Source: an uncultured Lachnospiraceae bacterium (GTDB lineage: Bacteria; Bacillota; Clostridia; Lachnospirales; Lachnospiraceae). From it: a stretch of 64,000 nucleotides of DNA. A program made the position numbers and the translations under genes. This document shows positions 33,075 through 42,493 of this stretch, in pieces (position 1 is the first letter of the stretch; each line of letters starts with the position of its first letter). The DNA lies in contig CABSCP010000026.1 in NCBI GenBank assembly GCA_902476265.1, forward strand, positions 1-64,000, in the 5' to 3' direction. Under the pieces are notes generated by a model. The model worked only from the letters and a program-made list of their open reading frames with translations, was not told the DNA's origin and did no database searches.

Positions 33075-34091
33075 ATGGGAGCTACCATCAAAGATGTCGC
33101 CAGGATTGCCCATGTATCCATTACAACGGTATCCCGTGTCATCAATAACGAAAACAACGTCAAGCCAGCAACTGTACAGCTGGTAAAAGATGCCATAAAA
33201 GCATGCAATTATGTTCCTAACAGTTTTGCAAGGGGATTAAAAAGTAATTCTTCCAGAACAATCGGCCTTCTGGTTTCGGATATTTCCAACAGTTATTTCA
33301 CTGCCATGGCCAAGAGAATCGAAACCATCCTGCGGGAAAAGAATTTCAACATGATTATCTGCAGTACTGATGAAAATAAAGAACAGGAAATGAGATATAT
33401 CAATCACCTGATCAGTCAGCAGATTGATGGACTGATTTTAAATACAACCGGTCTGAACAACGATGAAATTGTCAATATCAGTCAGCATCTTCCCATTGTC
33501 TTAATCGAACGGAGAATCAATGATCCTCATTTTCATGGTGACTATGTAAGCTCCAATAACCGGGACGGAATCCGCCAGCTCACTTCCAGCCTCTTGAAAT
33601 TGGGCCATCGAAAAATCGGATTTATCAACTGTGAAGGCGCCACAAGCTCCGGGAAGGAGCGTTTTGACGGTTTTTGCAGCGCCATGGAAGGAATTGGCAT
33701 TTCCATTGATGCTCACTATCCCTATCATTACAGCAGTGATTCTTTCAGTATTGATAAAGGGTTCCACGGCTGCAGCGTTCTGATGCAGATGGAAGACCGG
33801 CCCACAGCAATTATAGCTGCAAACAACACACTGGCCCTGGGTACGCTCCAATATCTGCGTCTTCACAATTACAATATTCCCAATGACGTGTCTGTGCTGT
33901 CATATGGAGATATCGAAAACAGTGAACTTTTCTTTGTGGACCTGGGTCATGCCACTCTAAATCCGGCTACCATTGGGGATAAAGCTTCCGAATTCATCTT
34001 ATCCCGAATTGAATTTCCTGATTTTCCAAATCGGGAAAGTATTTTTGAACCGGCAATTCTATTAAACGGAAGTACGAAAGGTATCACCTGA
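33075..34091 (+). CDS. LacI-family transcriptional regulator
   Basis: 338 residues. The N-terminal HTH with hinge (ATIKDVARIAHVSITTVSRV, followed by INNENNVKPATVQLVKDAI) is followed by a periplasmic-binding-like sensor (IGLLVSDISNSYFTAMAKRI; DYVSSNNRDGIRQLTSSLLK; LGHRKIGFINCEGATSSGKE; PTAIIAANNTLALGTLQYLR). Divergent from rpiB. The two GAAAACGTT sites upstream of rpiB and the DUF4038 gene are plausible operators, though CcpA could also use them. Start at 33075 after GGAGGTG. Confidence 0.93.
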   Translation: MGATIKDVARIAHVSITTVSRVINNENNVKPATVQLVKDAIKACNYVPNSFARGLKSNSSRTIGLLVSDISNSYFTAMAKRIETILREKNFNMIICSTDENKEQEMRYINHLISQQIDGLILNTTGLNNDEIVNISQHLPIVLIERRINDPHFHGDYVSSNNRDGIRQLTSSLLKLGHRKIGFINCEGATSSGKERFDGFCSAMEGIGISIDAHYPYHYSSDSFSIDKGFHGCSVLMQMEDRPTAIIAANNTLALGTLQYLRLHNYNIPNDVSVLSYGDIENSELFFVDLGHATLNPATIGDKASEFILSRIEFPDFPNRESIFEPAILLNGSTKGIT

Positions 34092-34170
34092 AGGACAGCG
34101 CCTTTTCTATGCACGCTCTCCCCAAAAGTATCATCATGTTACACAATTGCAAATTGTTTGCCAATAAAAA

Positions 34171-34201
34171 ACCGGGAATATTGTGAAATTCCCGGCTTTT
34201 T
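34171..34201 (+). terminator. Terminator of the LacI gene
   Basis: CCGGGAAT/ATTCCCGG stem (34172-34179, 34188-34195) followed by CTTTTT. Confidence 0.8.
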
Positions 34202-34218
34202 CGCTTCCGCTATTCTTT

Positions 34219-34365
34219 TCAAACCTGCCTGATTTTCGGTTCCACCGCTTCTGACCGGACATTGTGCGTCTGGTTCTGATTCTCCGGTTTCACCTTCTGG
34301 GTTATGCTGTTGAACTTCTCTTCGCTTTTCTTTTGATTGAGCTGTTCCTGTCTGTCCTTATCCAT
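34219..34365 (-). CDS. 48-residue hydrophilic small protein
   Basis: A complete minus-strand frame from ATG 34365 to TGA 34219 follows GAGGTGATGGT. The product (MDKDRQEQLNQKKSEEKFNS then ITQKVKPENQNQTHNVRSEA, ending PKIRQV) is highly charged, Gln/Lys/Glu-rich and has no membrane segment. The tail NVRSEAVEP faintly recalls the CPC_1213-type small clostridial proteins (ARKEALGP-like ending), which is a weak resemblance only. Function unknown. The good start site and intact frame support it as real. Confidence 0.6.
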   Translation of the reverse strand: MDKDRQEQLNQKKSEEKFNSITQKVKPENQNQTHNVRSEAVEPKIRQV

Positions 34366-34484
34366 ACCATCACCTCAAAAATAGTTTCGGCAAACGGTGC
34401 GGCGGATATTCCCTGATCCGCAACTTTTTTTCTTTTCGACATATTGATATAGTAAGTATAGCTATGGATAAAAGAGGTTTTCTC

Positions 34485-35075
34485 ATGCCCATTGATAACA
34501 GAGGTACTCTTTCCCGGCTTGGTAACATCATGCAGGTGAACAATGCTCTGGTGGAAGAAGTTTTTCTCAGAACCAATAATACCGGACACATTCTGGTTTC
34601 ATACATGGATTCCAATCCCAACGCCGCCAGGCCGATCCGCTACCTGCGTCTGAATGTCGGCAATAATACGGCAATTCTCAATCTGACAGGCAGAAACACC
34701 TGTTTATGCGATATCCGCCGGGGGATGTGGATCGATGCCATTGTTTCTCCCAATTTCACCTTCAGCATCCCGCCCCAGGCCAACGCCTTTTTGATTCTGG
34801 TCCGCAGAAATCCCAGGCCCTCGCCCAATATCACCACCGGCAGGATCCTTTCCGTCAATCCCGCCATCCAGTCTTTCCTCATCGGAACCCCTGGTGACAG
34901 AAACAGGCAGACCCGGTTCAATGTCACGAACAATACCCGGATCAGAGACCGTTTCGGCAATCCCATCCGGCTCGCTGCCCTGCGTCCCGGGGACACGGTC
35001 CGGGTCATTCACGCCGATTTTATGACCGCCAGTATTCCGCCCCAGACCACTGCCTTTTATGTACAGGTGATCTGA
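34485..35075 (+). CDS. Unknown protein with an internal duplication
   Basis: About 196 residues; ATG 34485 is preferred because AGAGG lies seven bases upstream, while the ATG at 34464 has no site. Not recognised. Two halves look homologous: TAILNLTGRNTCLCDIRRGM...NFTFSIPPQANAFLILV and TRFNVTNNTRIRDRFGNPIR...DFMTASIPPQTTAFYVQVI, each ending in a SIPPQ-n2-AF motif. All-beta, with neither signal peptide nor TM segment, perhaps two OB-like or small barrel domains. Arg/Asn-rich. It is a stand-alone gene. Confidence 0.75.
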   Translation: MPIDNRGTLSRLGNIMQVNNALVEEVFLRTNNTGHILVSYMDSNPNAARPIRYLRLNVGNNTAILNLTGRNTCLCDIRRGMWIDAIVSPNFTFSIPPQANAFLILVRRNPRPSPNITTGRILSVNPAIQSFLIGTPGDRNRQTRFNVTNNTRIRDRFGNPIRLAALRPGDTVRVIHADFMTASIPPQTTAFYVQVI

Positions 35076-35100
35076 AGCTGCGGGGTTTTGCCCGAAAAAG

Positions 35101-35156
35101 AAACTGCTGATGCAAAGCAGGTTTACAGACAATCTTCTTTGCATCAGCAGTTTTTA
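35101..35156. terminator. Bidirectional terminator
   Basis: AAACTGCTGATGCAAAG/CTTTGCATCAGCAGTTT forms a 17-bp stem. It serves the plus-strand unknown gene and the minus-strand MATE gene, whose stop codon is inside its 3' arm. Confidence 0.85.
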
Positions 35157-36533
35157 CTCTGCTTTCTCTTCTCCGATATGTCTCACCACTTTTTTGTTGA
35201 TCCGCAGGGTGAAGAACAGACACAGGGAAAAGGATACCACTTCCGCGATGGGGAAGGACCACCACACCAGCTCCACGTTCCCGGCCAGGGATAAAAGCCA
35301 GGCTGCAGGAAGCAGCACAATCAGCTGTCTTGCCATGGAAACAAACATGCTGTAAACCCCGTTTCCAAGAGCCTGGAAGAAGCTGCCCGCCACAATGCCG
35401 AAGGCGGCGAACAAAAAGCTCAGGCTGATGATCCGAAGGGCCGGAACGCCAATGGCCAGCATGTTGTCGGAAGCGTTGAACATGCCTAATAAAAATTGGG
35501 GTGCAATCTGGAACACGGCCAGTCCAGCCGCCATGATGACAAGAGCGTAGAGCACGCTCAGCTTCATGGTTTTGATCACCCGTTCCTTTTTCCCTGCCCC
35601 GAAGTTATAGGCGATGATCGGCACCATTCCGTTGTTCAGTCCAAATACCGGCATAAACACAAAGCTCTGCACCTTGAAATAAACGCCGAATACCGCCGTG
35701 GCGGTGGAGGTGAATCCGATCAGAATGCGGTTCATGCCATAGGTCATCACAGATCCGATAGCCTGCATGACGATGGAAGGCGCGCCTACGGTATAGATCT
35801 TGCCGATGATGGCGGGATCCGGGCGGAATCCTTTCATATTCAGGCTGATTTCATGGTTGTAACGGAGATTGAAAAACAGCGCCAGACCGCCGCCTAAGCA
35901 TTGTCCGAAAATGGTCGCCATCGCTGCTCCGGCAATTCCCATTTTGGGAAATCCGAACAATCCAAAAATCAGAATCGGGTCAAAAATAATATTGACGATA
36001 GCTCCCACCGCCTGAGTGATCATGGTGAACATGGTCTTACCGGTGGACTGCAGCAGCTTTTCCAGCATCATCTGCAAGAGCATGCCGATGGAGAAAATGC
36101 ACACAATCCGCAGATAGGTGACCCCGTATTCCACAATCTGGGGATCATTCGTCTGACTCAAGTAGAAGGGTTTTGCGATAAACAGCCCCACCACCAGAAA
36201 TACGACATAAGTGACAACCGCTAAAAACAGGCCGTTTTCCGCGGCTTTATTGGCGGTTTTAAAATCCTTCTCTCCCAGACAGCGGGAAAGCAGCGCATTG
36301 ACCCCCACGCCCGTGCCCACGCCAAAGGCGATCAGCAGGGACTGGATCGGGAAAGCCAGGGATACGGCAGTCAGCGCATTCTCATTAATATAAGAAACAA
36401 ATACACTGTCTACGATATTATAAAGCGCCTGCACCAGCATGGAAATCATCATCGGCAGGGACATGGACAACAGCAGACGGTTGACCGGCATGACGCCCAT
36501 TTTGTTCTCTTTTTCAACTTTCACCTGAGACAT
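35154..36533 (-). CDS. MATE-family multidrug efflux transporter
   Basis: 459 residues, twelve predicted TM helices in two six-helix halves. Start motifs are NRLLLSMSLPMMISMLVQAL and YNIVDSVFVSYINENALTAV; the second half has APSIVMQAIGSVMTYGMNRI. It is an NorM/MepA-like cation-coupled exporter of drugs or metabolites. Start at 36533 after GAGGAGG. It is transcribed from a promoter embedded in the terminator of the upstream gene. Confidence 0.93.
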   Translation of the reverse strand: MSQVKVEKENKMGVMPVNRLLLSMSLPMMISMLVQALYNIVDSVFVSYINENALTAVSLAFPIQSLLIAFGVGTGVGVNALLSRCLGEKDFKTANKAAENGLFLAVVTYVVFLVVGLFIAKPFYLSQTNDPQIVEYGVTYLRIVCIFSIGMLLQMMLEKLLQSTGKTMFTMITQAVGAIVNIIFDPILIFGLFGFPKMGIAGAAMATIFGQCLGGGLALFFNLRYNHEISLNMKGFRPDPAIIGKIYTVGAPSIVMQAIGSVMTYGMNRILIGFTSTATAVFGVYFKVQSFVFMPVFGLNNGMVPIIAYNFGAGKKERVIKTMKLSVLYALVIMAAGLAVFQIAPQFLLGMFNASDNMLAIGVPALRIISLSFLFAAFGIVAGSFFQALGNGVYSMFVSMARQLIVLLPAAWLLSLAGNVELVWWSFPIAEVVSFSLCLFFTLRINKKVVRHIGEEKAE

Positions 36534-36593
36534 CTTTTCCTCCTCATTTCTCTTTTTCTTTCATTAACTAATTAACTATTTTGCACCTTTTTG

Positions 36594-36622
36594 ATTATAG
36601 CGAAAAAAAGAGCCGTATGCAA
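36594..36622 (-). promoter_or_regulatory. MATE promoter overlapping a terminator stem
   Basis: On the minus strand TTGCAT (36622-36617) and TATAAT (36599-36594) are 17 bases apart. The -35 lies in the 3' arm of the preceding terminator hairpin and the T run forms part of the spacer. Confidence 0.75.
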
Positions 36623-36650
36623 GCAGTTTTTTTGCCTGCACACGGCTCTC
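36601..36650 (-). terminator. Terminator of the MORN-like gene
   Basis: AGAGCCGT-g-TGCAGGC / GCTTGCA-t-ACGGCTCT with a loop of A residues and seven T following on the minus strand. Confidence 0.85.
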
Positions 36651-36701
36651 CCTGATGAAAAGCGGCTGTCCGCACCGCGCACAGCCGCCCATATGTCCGT
36701 T

Positions 36702-37733
36702 CTATGGCAGCAATTCTTCGATCCCTTTATCCTTATTGCTGCGCACCGATATCCAGAGATAATTATTATCATCGTCCACATCCTGACAAATGGGGACTTC
36801 CTTTTTATTCGTGGCCGCGCCGTAAGGACTCCAGACCCCTTCATCCGCAAAACCGTTCCACTCTTCCTGGTTTCCGTCCCAGTTTAAAGTGGTCAGATAC
36901 ATTTCCCCGCTGTAAAGCCCATCCTTAAAAGTCCCGATCACGTTTTGCATGTAACGGTCCTTTTTGGCCGCCTGCTTCATATCCAGCTCATAGTGCTCCT
37001 GCCCGTCTCCGTTTGGCAGGTCGTTGGCCCATTCGCCCATGTACATATGATGCCGGTACGCCTTATCGGATGTGGTATCGCCGTCATAATAGACATAGTA
37101 TTTGATCCACTCGCCCTGGCCTTCCCGCTTGCCGTTCACCCATTGTCCGTAATAGTAGGCATTATCCGCATAACAGGCGATCCCGGTTCCCTGGGGCTGC
37201 CCCTGCGCATTTCTTTCCCCATAATAATAGAAGGTATTCTCATCTGCAATGCTGGCCGACATTTTCATATACCATCCCAGATGCGCCAGATCTTCCACCG
37301 CTTCCATATTACTTTCCTGCCAGTAGCCGGACATTTCCAGAAGCATCTCTTCATTGGTCTTATTTACACTCTCCGCTGCCGCAAAGGGATCATTCCCGCT
37401 GATGGTCTTGGCTGCGGTGTTTTTTTTGGTTTCATTTTTCTTCTTTCCTGACGGAATCTGGTTTTCCACAGATTCTGTTTCCGTTTCCGGCTCCGTTTTC
37501 TCCGCTGCAGATGCTGCAGAAGCCACTGTTTCGCTTTCCGTTTCGGATGTGCTCTCCGTCAGCGCTTCCGTCTCATTTCTGTTGATCGTTTCCACACTCT
37601 CTGTCGCCTGGGCATCGCGTTGTTCTTCCCCGCCCTTTCTGTCATTGAGACGCACGACACAGAGAATAATAATGATGATGAGAAAAACCGCTATCGCTGC
37701 GACAGGAATTAAGTCCTTCTTTTTATCATTCAT
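36702..37733 (-). CDS. Membrane-anchored protein with MORN-like repeats
   Basis: About 343 residues, start at 37733 (MNDKKKDLIPVAAIAVFLII) preceded by GGAGG. One N-terminal TM (about 9-28), then a Ser/Thr/Glu-rich flexible spacer (about 35-110; ESTSETESETVASAAS), then a beta-rich domain with MORN-like motifs YYGQWVNGKREGQGEW and YMGEWANDLPNGDGQEHYE. The domain faces outside. Function unknown; MORN repeats usually mediate protein or lipid contacts. Single-gene unit. Confidence 0.75.
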   Translation of the reverse strand: MNDKKKDLIPVAAIAVFLIIIIILCVVRLNDRKGGEEQRDAQATESVETINRNETEALTESTSETESETVASAASAAEKTEPETETESVENQIPSGKKKNETKKNTAAKTISGNDPFAAAESVNKTNEEMLLEMSGYWQESNMEAVEDLAHLGWYMKMSASIADENTFYYYGERNAQGQPQGTGIACYADNAYYYGQWVNGKREGQGEWIKYYVYYDGDTTSDKAYRHHMYMGEWANDLPNGDGQEHYELDMKQAAKKDRYMQNVIGTFKDGLYSGEMYLTTLNWDGNQEEWNGFADEGVWSPYGAATNKKEVPICQDVDDDNNYLWISVRSNKDKGIEELLP

Positions 37734-37957
37734 GTAATCATCTCCTCCGATTTTTTTCATTGTACCATATGCTTTCTATTTTTCCCATAGGAACTTTATT
37801 AAGAAAAACGAAAGACGGATCCCTTTGTTACCCTTCACTCTATGGCCGGTAACATCCTTTTTTCCATGTATATGCAAAAAGATGACACGCCATGCCCTAT
37901 GACGTCAAATTGCTGTAAAAATCCGGCTTTGATCACAGAATTTTAAGGTTTTCTTAC

Positions 37958-37986
37958 TTGACATCCCTACTTCCTCTGACTATTAT
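37958..37986 (+). promoter_or_regulatory. Promoter of the LtaS-like/YfhO genes
   Basis: TTGACA (37958-37963) and TATTAT (37981-37986) with exactly 17 bases between. Start codon at 38036. The rest of the 37761-37957 gap shows no gene. Confidence 0.85.
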
Positions 37987-38035
37987 GGAACAAGACAGTC
38001 CAACGTTTTTACATGCGCAAGAAAGAAGGTACTCT

Positions 38036-39910
38036 ATGAAGCAATTCACCGACCGGTTCAAAAAGTACGGTCCATATATTTTACTTTTCCTCATTCCTGT
38101 GATCAATTTCTATCTTCTGGAATGGTATACCCATAACCCCTTCACCACGATGAAACCCAATGTTCATCTCATGAACATCCTCCTGTTTCTTTTCATTGCA
38201 TTGTTTTTGTTTGCCCTCACAGGCCGCGTCAATGCCGCCCTGATGATTCAGACCGCGTTCTGCGCAGTCTATGGCCTGGCAGGATATTTTGTGCTGGAAT
38301 TTCGGGGCGCGCCCATTCAGCCATGGGATATTTTTTCCCTGGACACCGCTGCCAGCGTAGCGGATAATTATGAATATAAGCTGGATCAGACGGCAACTAT
38401 TGTAATAATCTGTTTTGTGCTGCTTTTCATCGGGGAATTTTTCCTGAAAGCAGGATTTTCCCGAAAGGAAAAGGCAGGACAGCCCGTTTCTTCCTCATCC
38501 AAAAAGAAATCCCGGCAGCCAAAACGCATCCTCCGTCCCTGGCAGATGCGCCTTTGTCTGGCCCTGTTGTCCGGACTTTTTGTGTTCGGTTATACCAAAA
38601 TGCTCCACAATGAAAAGATTGTACAGACAAAGCTTCGCCTGTATGATAAGCTTTTTACCCCCACCACCATTCAGTTTAAAAACGGTACGCTGACCGCTTT
38701 TTTGATGGAACTGCAATATATTTCCGTTGACAAGCCGTCCGGCTACAGCCGGGAAAGAGCGGAGCAGCTGCTGGAGTTTTTCGGGGACAGCCAGACAGAA
38801 GACACCATAGCTGACCTTTCCGTAAAGGGAGACAAAAAAACGCCCAACATCATCGTCATCATGAATGAAGCCTTTTCCGATCCCGCTGTTTTAGGCGGTT
38901 TTTCCACCAACGAGGACTATATGCCCTTTGTGCACAGCCTGATGGATGGCGCCGAAAATACGGTGTCCGGTTATCTCAATGTTTCCGTCAAGGGCGGCAA
39001 TACCGCCAATACGGAGTTTGAATATCTTACCGGCAATACCATGGCTTTTCTGCCTTACGGAAGCATTCCTTACCAGCAGTATGTGAAAGGGGAACTTCCT
39101 TCCATGGCTTCCCACCTGTTATCTCTGGGGTATCATACGGTTGCCATGCACCCTTACCGGGCGGCCGGCTGGGACCGGAATACCGTTTACCCGGACATCG
39201 GATTTGAAGAAATGCATTTCCAGGAATTTTATAAGGATTCCGAAATCGTGCGCAAATATGTCAGCGACCGGGGTGATTATGAAAAACTGATCAAGGTCTA
39301 TGAAGAAAAACCGGCAGGACAGCCGTTGTTTTTATTCAACGTCACCATGCAGAATCATTCTTCCTACAGTGACTGGGACGACTATGACAACTTTAAGCCG
39401 GACATCACGGTGGAGGATTCCAACTCCAAGCTGCTGCCCGCTTATCTTTCCCTGATGAAGCTTTCCGACGAAGCCATCGAAGAACTGGTCACCTATTTTT
39501 CCGCTCAAAATGAGGAAACCGTGATCGTTTTCTTCGGCGATCACCAGCCTACGGATTCCATCGTCAATCCGGTTTTAAAGCTGCATGGCAAAACGACCGC
39601 CGATCTCACGGCCAAGGAGGAAGCGCTCCGCTATAAGGTGCCCTTTTTCATCTGGGCAAATTATGACATTGCAGAAGAAACGGGCGTGGAAACGAGCGCC
39701 AATTTCCTGGGAGCAAAGACGTTAGAGGCTGCCGGCCTTCCCCTTCCCGGTTACTTCAGTTTCCTGTCTGACTTAAATGATGAGGTATCCTCTGTTTCAG
39801 CCAGCAACGTACTGCTCAAAGACGGCACCTTCACCTATGCCAAAGATCAGAAGGACCTTTTAAACGATTATCGGATTTTACAGTATTATCTTCTATTTGA
39901 CCGGAAATAG
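38036..39910 (+). CDS. LTA synthase-family phosphoglycerol transferase-like sulfatase
   Basis: About 624 residues, start at 38036 with AAGAAGGT. Five N-terminal TM helices (about 15-210, with LRPWQMRLCLALLSGLFVFG the last), then an extracellular alkaline-phosphatase/sulfatase fold. Visible are NIIVIMNEAFSDPAVLGGF (metal Glu), the catalytic-Thr region KGGNTANTEFEYLTGNT, YHTVAMHPYRAAGWDRN, and the metal-site VIVFFGDHQPTDS. Family members polymerise glycerol phosphate from phosphatidylglycerol to make lipoteichoic acid. The 22-bp link to a YfhO protein supports a surface-polymer role. Confidence 0.9.
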   Translation: MKQFTDRFKKYGPYILLFLIPVINFYLLEWYTHNPFTTMKPNVHLMNILLFLFIALFLFALTGRVNAALMIQTAFCAVYGLAGYFVLEFRGAPIQPWDIFSLDTAASVADNYEYKLDQTATIVIICFVLLFIGEFFLKAGFSRKEKAGQPVSSSSKKKSRQPKRILRPWQMRLCLALLSGLFVFGYTKMLHNEKIVQTKLRLYDKLFTPTTIQFKNGTLTAFLMELQYISVDKPSGYSRERAEQLLEFFGDSQTEDTIADLSVKGDKKTPNIIVIMNEAFSDPAVLGGFSTNEDYMPFVHSLMDGAENTVSGYLNVSVKGGNTANTEFEYLTGNTMAFLPYGSIPYQQYVKGELPSMASHLLSLGYHTVAMHPYRAAGWDRNTVYPDIGFEEMHFQEFYKDSEIVRKYVSDRGDYEKLIKVYEEKPAGQPLFLFNVTMQNHSSYSDWDDYDNFKPDITVEDSNSKLLPAYLSLMKLSDEAIEELVTYFSAQNEETVIVFFGDHQPTDSIVNPVLKLHGKTTADLTAKEEALRYKVPFFIWANYDIAEETGVETSANFLGAKTLEAAGLPLPGYFSFLSDLNDEVSSVSASNVLLKDGTFTYAKDQKDLLNDYRILQYYLLFDRK

Positions 39911-39931
39911 TTCCTGATACGGAGGAGTATT

Positions 39932-42481
39932 ATGAAAAAATTAACCACTGCCACACTGCGCCGCCCTTCTTTTTCCATGGGGCGGCTGCGCCGTTTTCTC
40001 ACGGAAAACAGGATTTGCTTTCTTTCCTTCCTGCTCCCTTTCCTGGCGATGATGGCCATTTTCATCGGCAACGGGATCTTCCCTTTTGGCGATGAAAGTT
40101 TCATGCATTCCGATATGTACCACCAGTATGTCCCTTTTCTGGAGGAATTCCTCCGCAAGGTAAAAGCCGGAGAGCCGCTGTTTTATTCCCGGAATGTGGG
40201 AATGGGTTCCAACTACCTGGCTCTTTACGTCTACTACAGCGCCAGCCCGTTAAACTGGCTGATGCTGCTGGTTCCGGCCCGGTATCTGATCGAGTTCATG
40301 AGTTATATGGTGGTCTTTAAAATCGGTCTGTGCGGTTTCACCTTCGCTTATTTTCTGAAGGAAAAATTCCGGACAAAGGATTACACCGTTTTGTTTTTCT
40401 CCCTTTTTTATGCCATGTCCGGTTTCGTTGCCGCCTACAACTGGAACGTGATGTGGATGGACTGTCTTGTGCTTGCTCCCCTGGTGCTTCTGGGTCTGGA
40501 ACGGCTGGTAAAGGAAGGAAAAAGCGGTCTGTACTGCGTCACTTTGGCGCTGTCCATCCTTTCCAACTATTATATCTCCATCATGATCTGCATTTTCCTC
40601 TGTCTGTACTTTCTGGTGCTGTTACCCGGCCTTTATCAGTCAGAAGAAAAAGGCTTGTTTTTGGGGCGCGCTGCCAGGGCTGCCGGCCGTTTTGCCCTCT
40701 ATTCCGCGCTGGCGGGAGGCATGGCGGCGGTGCTTTTGCTGCCGGAGCTGGCTGCGCTGCACTTCACGGAATTTTCCGATTTTAATTTTCCGAAAAAAGT
40801 GACCTACTATTTTTCTTTCCTGGATGTGATCGCCCGCCATGCCACCGGCGTAAAACGGGAGACAGGTCTGGATCACTGGCCGAACATTTTCTGTTCCAGC
40901 GCCGTCTTCTTTTTGATGCCGCTGTACCTGCTCAATAAAAAAATCCAGGCCAGGGAAAAAATCGGGCGTCTGCTGTTATGCGCCTTTCTGATTGTCAGCT
41001 TTTCCGTTAATACCTTAAACTTTATCTGGCACGGTTTCAATTATCCCGATTCCCTGCCGGCCCGCCAGTCCTTTTTATATATCATCCTGGTGCTGACCAT
41101 GTGCTTTGAAGCCGTGCATAAACTGGATGGATTTTCCTTAAAAGAACTGCTCTGTAGCGCCTCCTTCGGCCTGTTTTTCCTGCTCCTTTCGGAAAAGCTG
41201 GTGGAAGATGACGCCTTTTCCACGGGAATCTTTTTGCTGAGCGCTGCCCTGATTACCGCTTATGCCCTGCTTTTATACTATTATAAAAGAAACCGCTCAC
41301 GGCAGCAGGCGCTGCGCCCTTTGGCAATTGCGGTGCTGGGGCTTGTGACTTTTGAGGCAACCTTCAATATGGCCTATACCAGCGTTTCCACCACCAGCCG
41401 GAGCAAATACCTGGAAACCCTTCCCGCATATGATGCCCTGGCCGCACGCACCCAGGAAGCGGATCCCGATTTTTACCGTTTTGAAAAATTCAGCCGTGTC
41501 ACCAAAAATGACGGTACTCTGGTGGGATACCCCACGGCATCCCTCTTTTCTTCCACCGCAAACGCAAATGTGGAGGACTGGTATGACAGGATGGGAATGA
41601 GCGAAAGCAAAGTGTTCTACTGCTTTGACGGACAGACGCCCCTCTCCTCCGCTCTGCTAAACGTACGCTACATGTTTTCCCGCACGGCGGAGGAAGATCC
41701 TTCCCTGTACACTCTGATCGATGAACAGGACGGGGTTTATCTGTACCGGAACAACTATATCCTTCCGGCAGGTTTTATTCTGGAGGACGACTGGAACCTT
41801 TCCTCTCTGGATCTGGAAGGTTCTTCTTCCACCCCCTTCGACCTCCAGAACAAAATGGCATATTCCGTCGGCGCTGCTTCCGATCTTCTCGAAATCATCG
41901 ATGTTGAAGAATACGACGGGAAGGCAGAGTTTATCACTCCGGTTTCCGGCCACTATTATGCCTATTGCAGCCGCAGCAAAGTGGACACCGTTAAAATTGC
42001 TTCCGACAGCGTGAACAAAACGTTCAAGAAAGTGAAATACGATTACATTCTGGATCTGGGACGCCATGAAGCCGGGGATTCCGTCACTCTCACCAATGAG
42101 GGAGACGGCGCACTGGAGGCGACGGTGGCGCTGCTTGATGAAGATGTTCTTTCCCGGACTCTGGATACGCTGGGCAGACAGCCTTTTACCGTGGATTCCT
42201 ATGATTCCACCCATGTGAAAGGCCACGTGGAGGTGACCACCCCCGGCAGACTCATCCTTTCTGTCGCACACGAACCGGGATGGTCCCTGAAAGTGGACGG
42301 CGCGCCCGTGGAAATAGAAATGTATGACAACATGTTCATTTCCACTCCTCTGGAGGAAGGTTACCACACCATCGAACTGACCTTTTTCCCTGCCGGATTA
42401 AAGACAGGAATTTTTGTCAGCCTGATCAGCCTTGCCGCCTTCCTGGTTCTGCAGGTGTATCGCCGTAAAAACACGGCCTGA
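39932..42481 (+). CDS. YfhO-family membrane protein (GT-C-like)
   Basis: 849 residues. The first TM helix is FLSFLLPFLAMMAIFIGNGI, followed by the conserved outer loop SFMHSDMYHQYVPFLEEFLR with the acidic HSDMYHQY motif and YSRNVGMGSNYLALYVYYSA. Twelve or more TM helices run to about residue 480, then a large extracellular beta-rich domain and a last C-terminal TM (GIFVSLISLAAFLVLQVYRR). In B. subtilis YfhO transfers sugars onto lipoteichoic acid outside the cell. Coupled here to an LtaS-like gene, it probably decorates that polymer; acceptor and sugar are not known. Confidence 0.88.
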   Translation: MKKLTTATLRRPSFSMGRLRRFLTENRICFLSFLLPFLAMMAIFIGNGIFPFGDESFMHSDMYHQYVPFLEEFLRKVKAGEPLFYSRNVGMGSNYLALYVYYSASPLNWLMLLVPARYLIEFMSYMVVFKIGLCGFTFAYFLKEKFRTKDYTVLFFSLFYAMSGFVAAYNWNVMWMDCLVLAPLVLLGLERLVKEGKSGLYCVTLALSILSNYYISIMICIFLCLYFLVLLPGLYQSEEKGLFLGRAARAAGRFALYSALAGGMAAVLLLPELAALHFTEFSDFNFPKKVTYYFSFLDVIARHATGVKRETGLDHWPNIFCSSAVFFLMPLYLLNKKIQAREKIGRLLLCAFLIVSFSVNTLNFIWHGFNYPDSLPARQSFLYIILVLTMCFEAVHKLDGFSLKELLCSASFGLFFLLLSEKLVEDDAFSTGIFLLSAALITAYALLLYYYKRNRSRQQALRPLAIAVLGLVTFEATFNMAYTSVSTTSRSKYLETLPAYDALAARTQEADPDFYRFEKFSRVTKNDGTLVGYPTASLFSSTANANVEDWYDRMGMSESKVFYCFDGQTPLSSALLNVRYMFSRTAEEDPSLYTLIDEQDGVYLYRNNYILPAGFILEDDWNLSSLDLEGSSSTPFDLQNKMAYSVGAASDLLEIIDVEEYDGKAEFITPVSGHYYAYCSRSKVDTVKIASDSVNKTFKKVKYDYILDLGRHEAGDSVTLTNEGDGALEATVALLDEDVLSRTLDTLGRQPFTVDSYDSTHVKGHVEVTTPGRLILSVAHEPGWSLKVDGAPVEIEMYDNMFISTPLEEGYHTIELTFFPAGLKTGIFVSLISLAAFLVLQVYRRKNTA

Positions 42482-42493
42482 CACAATCTTTTC

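Noticed and set aside
41657..42367. A 236-codon frame antisense to the YfhO gene
   Set aside because: It has no start site and lies entirely within the extracellular domain coding region of the YfhO protein.
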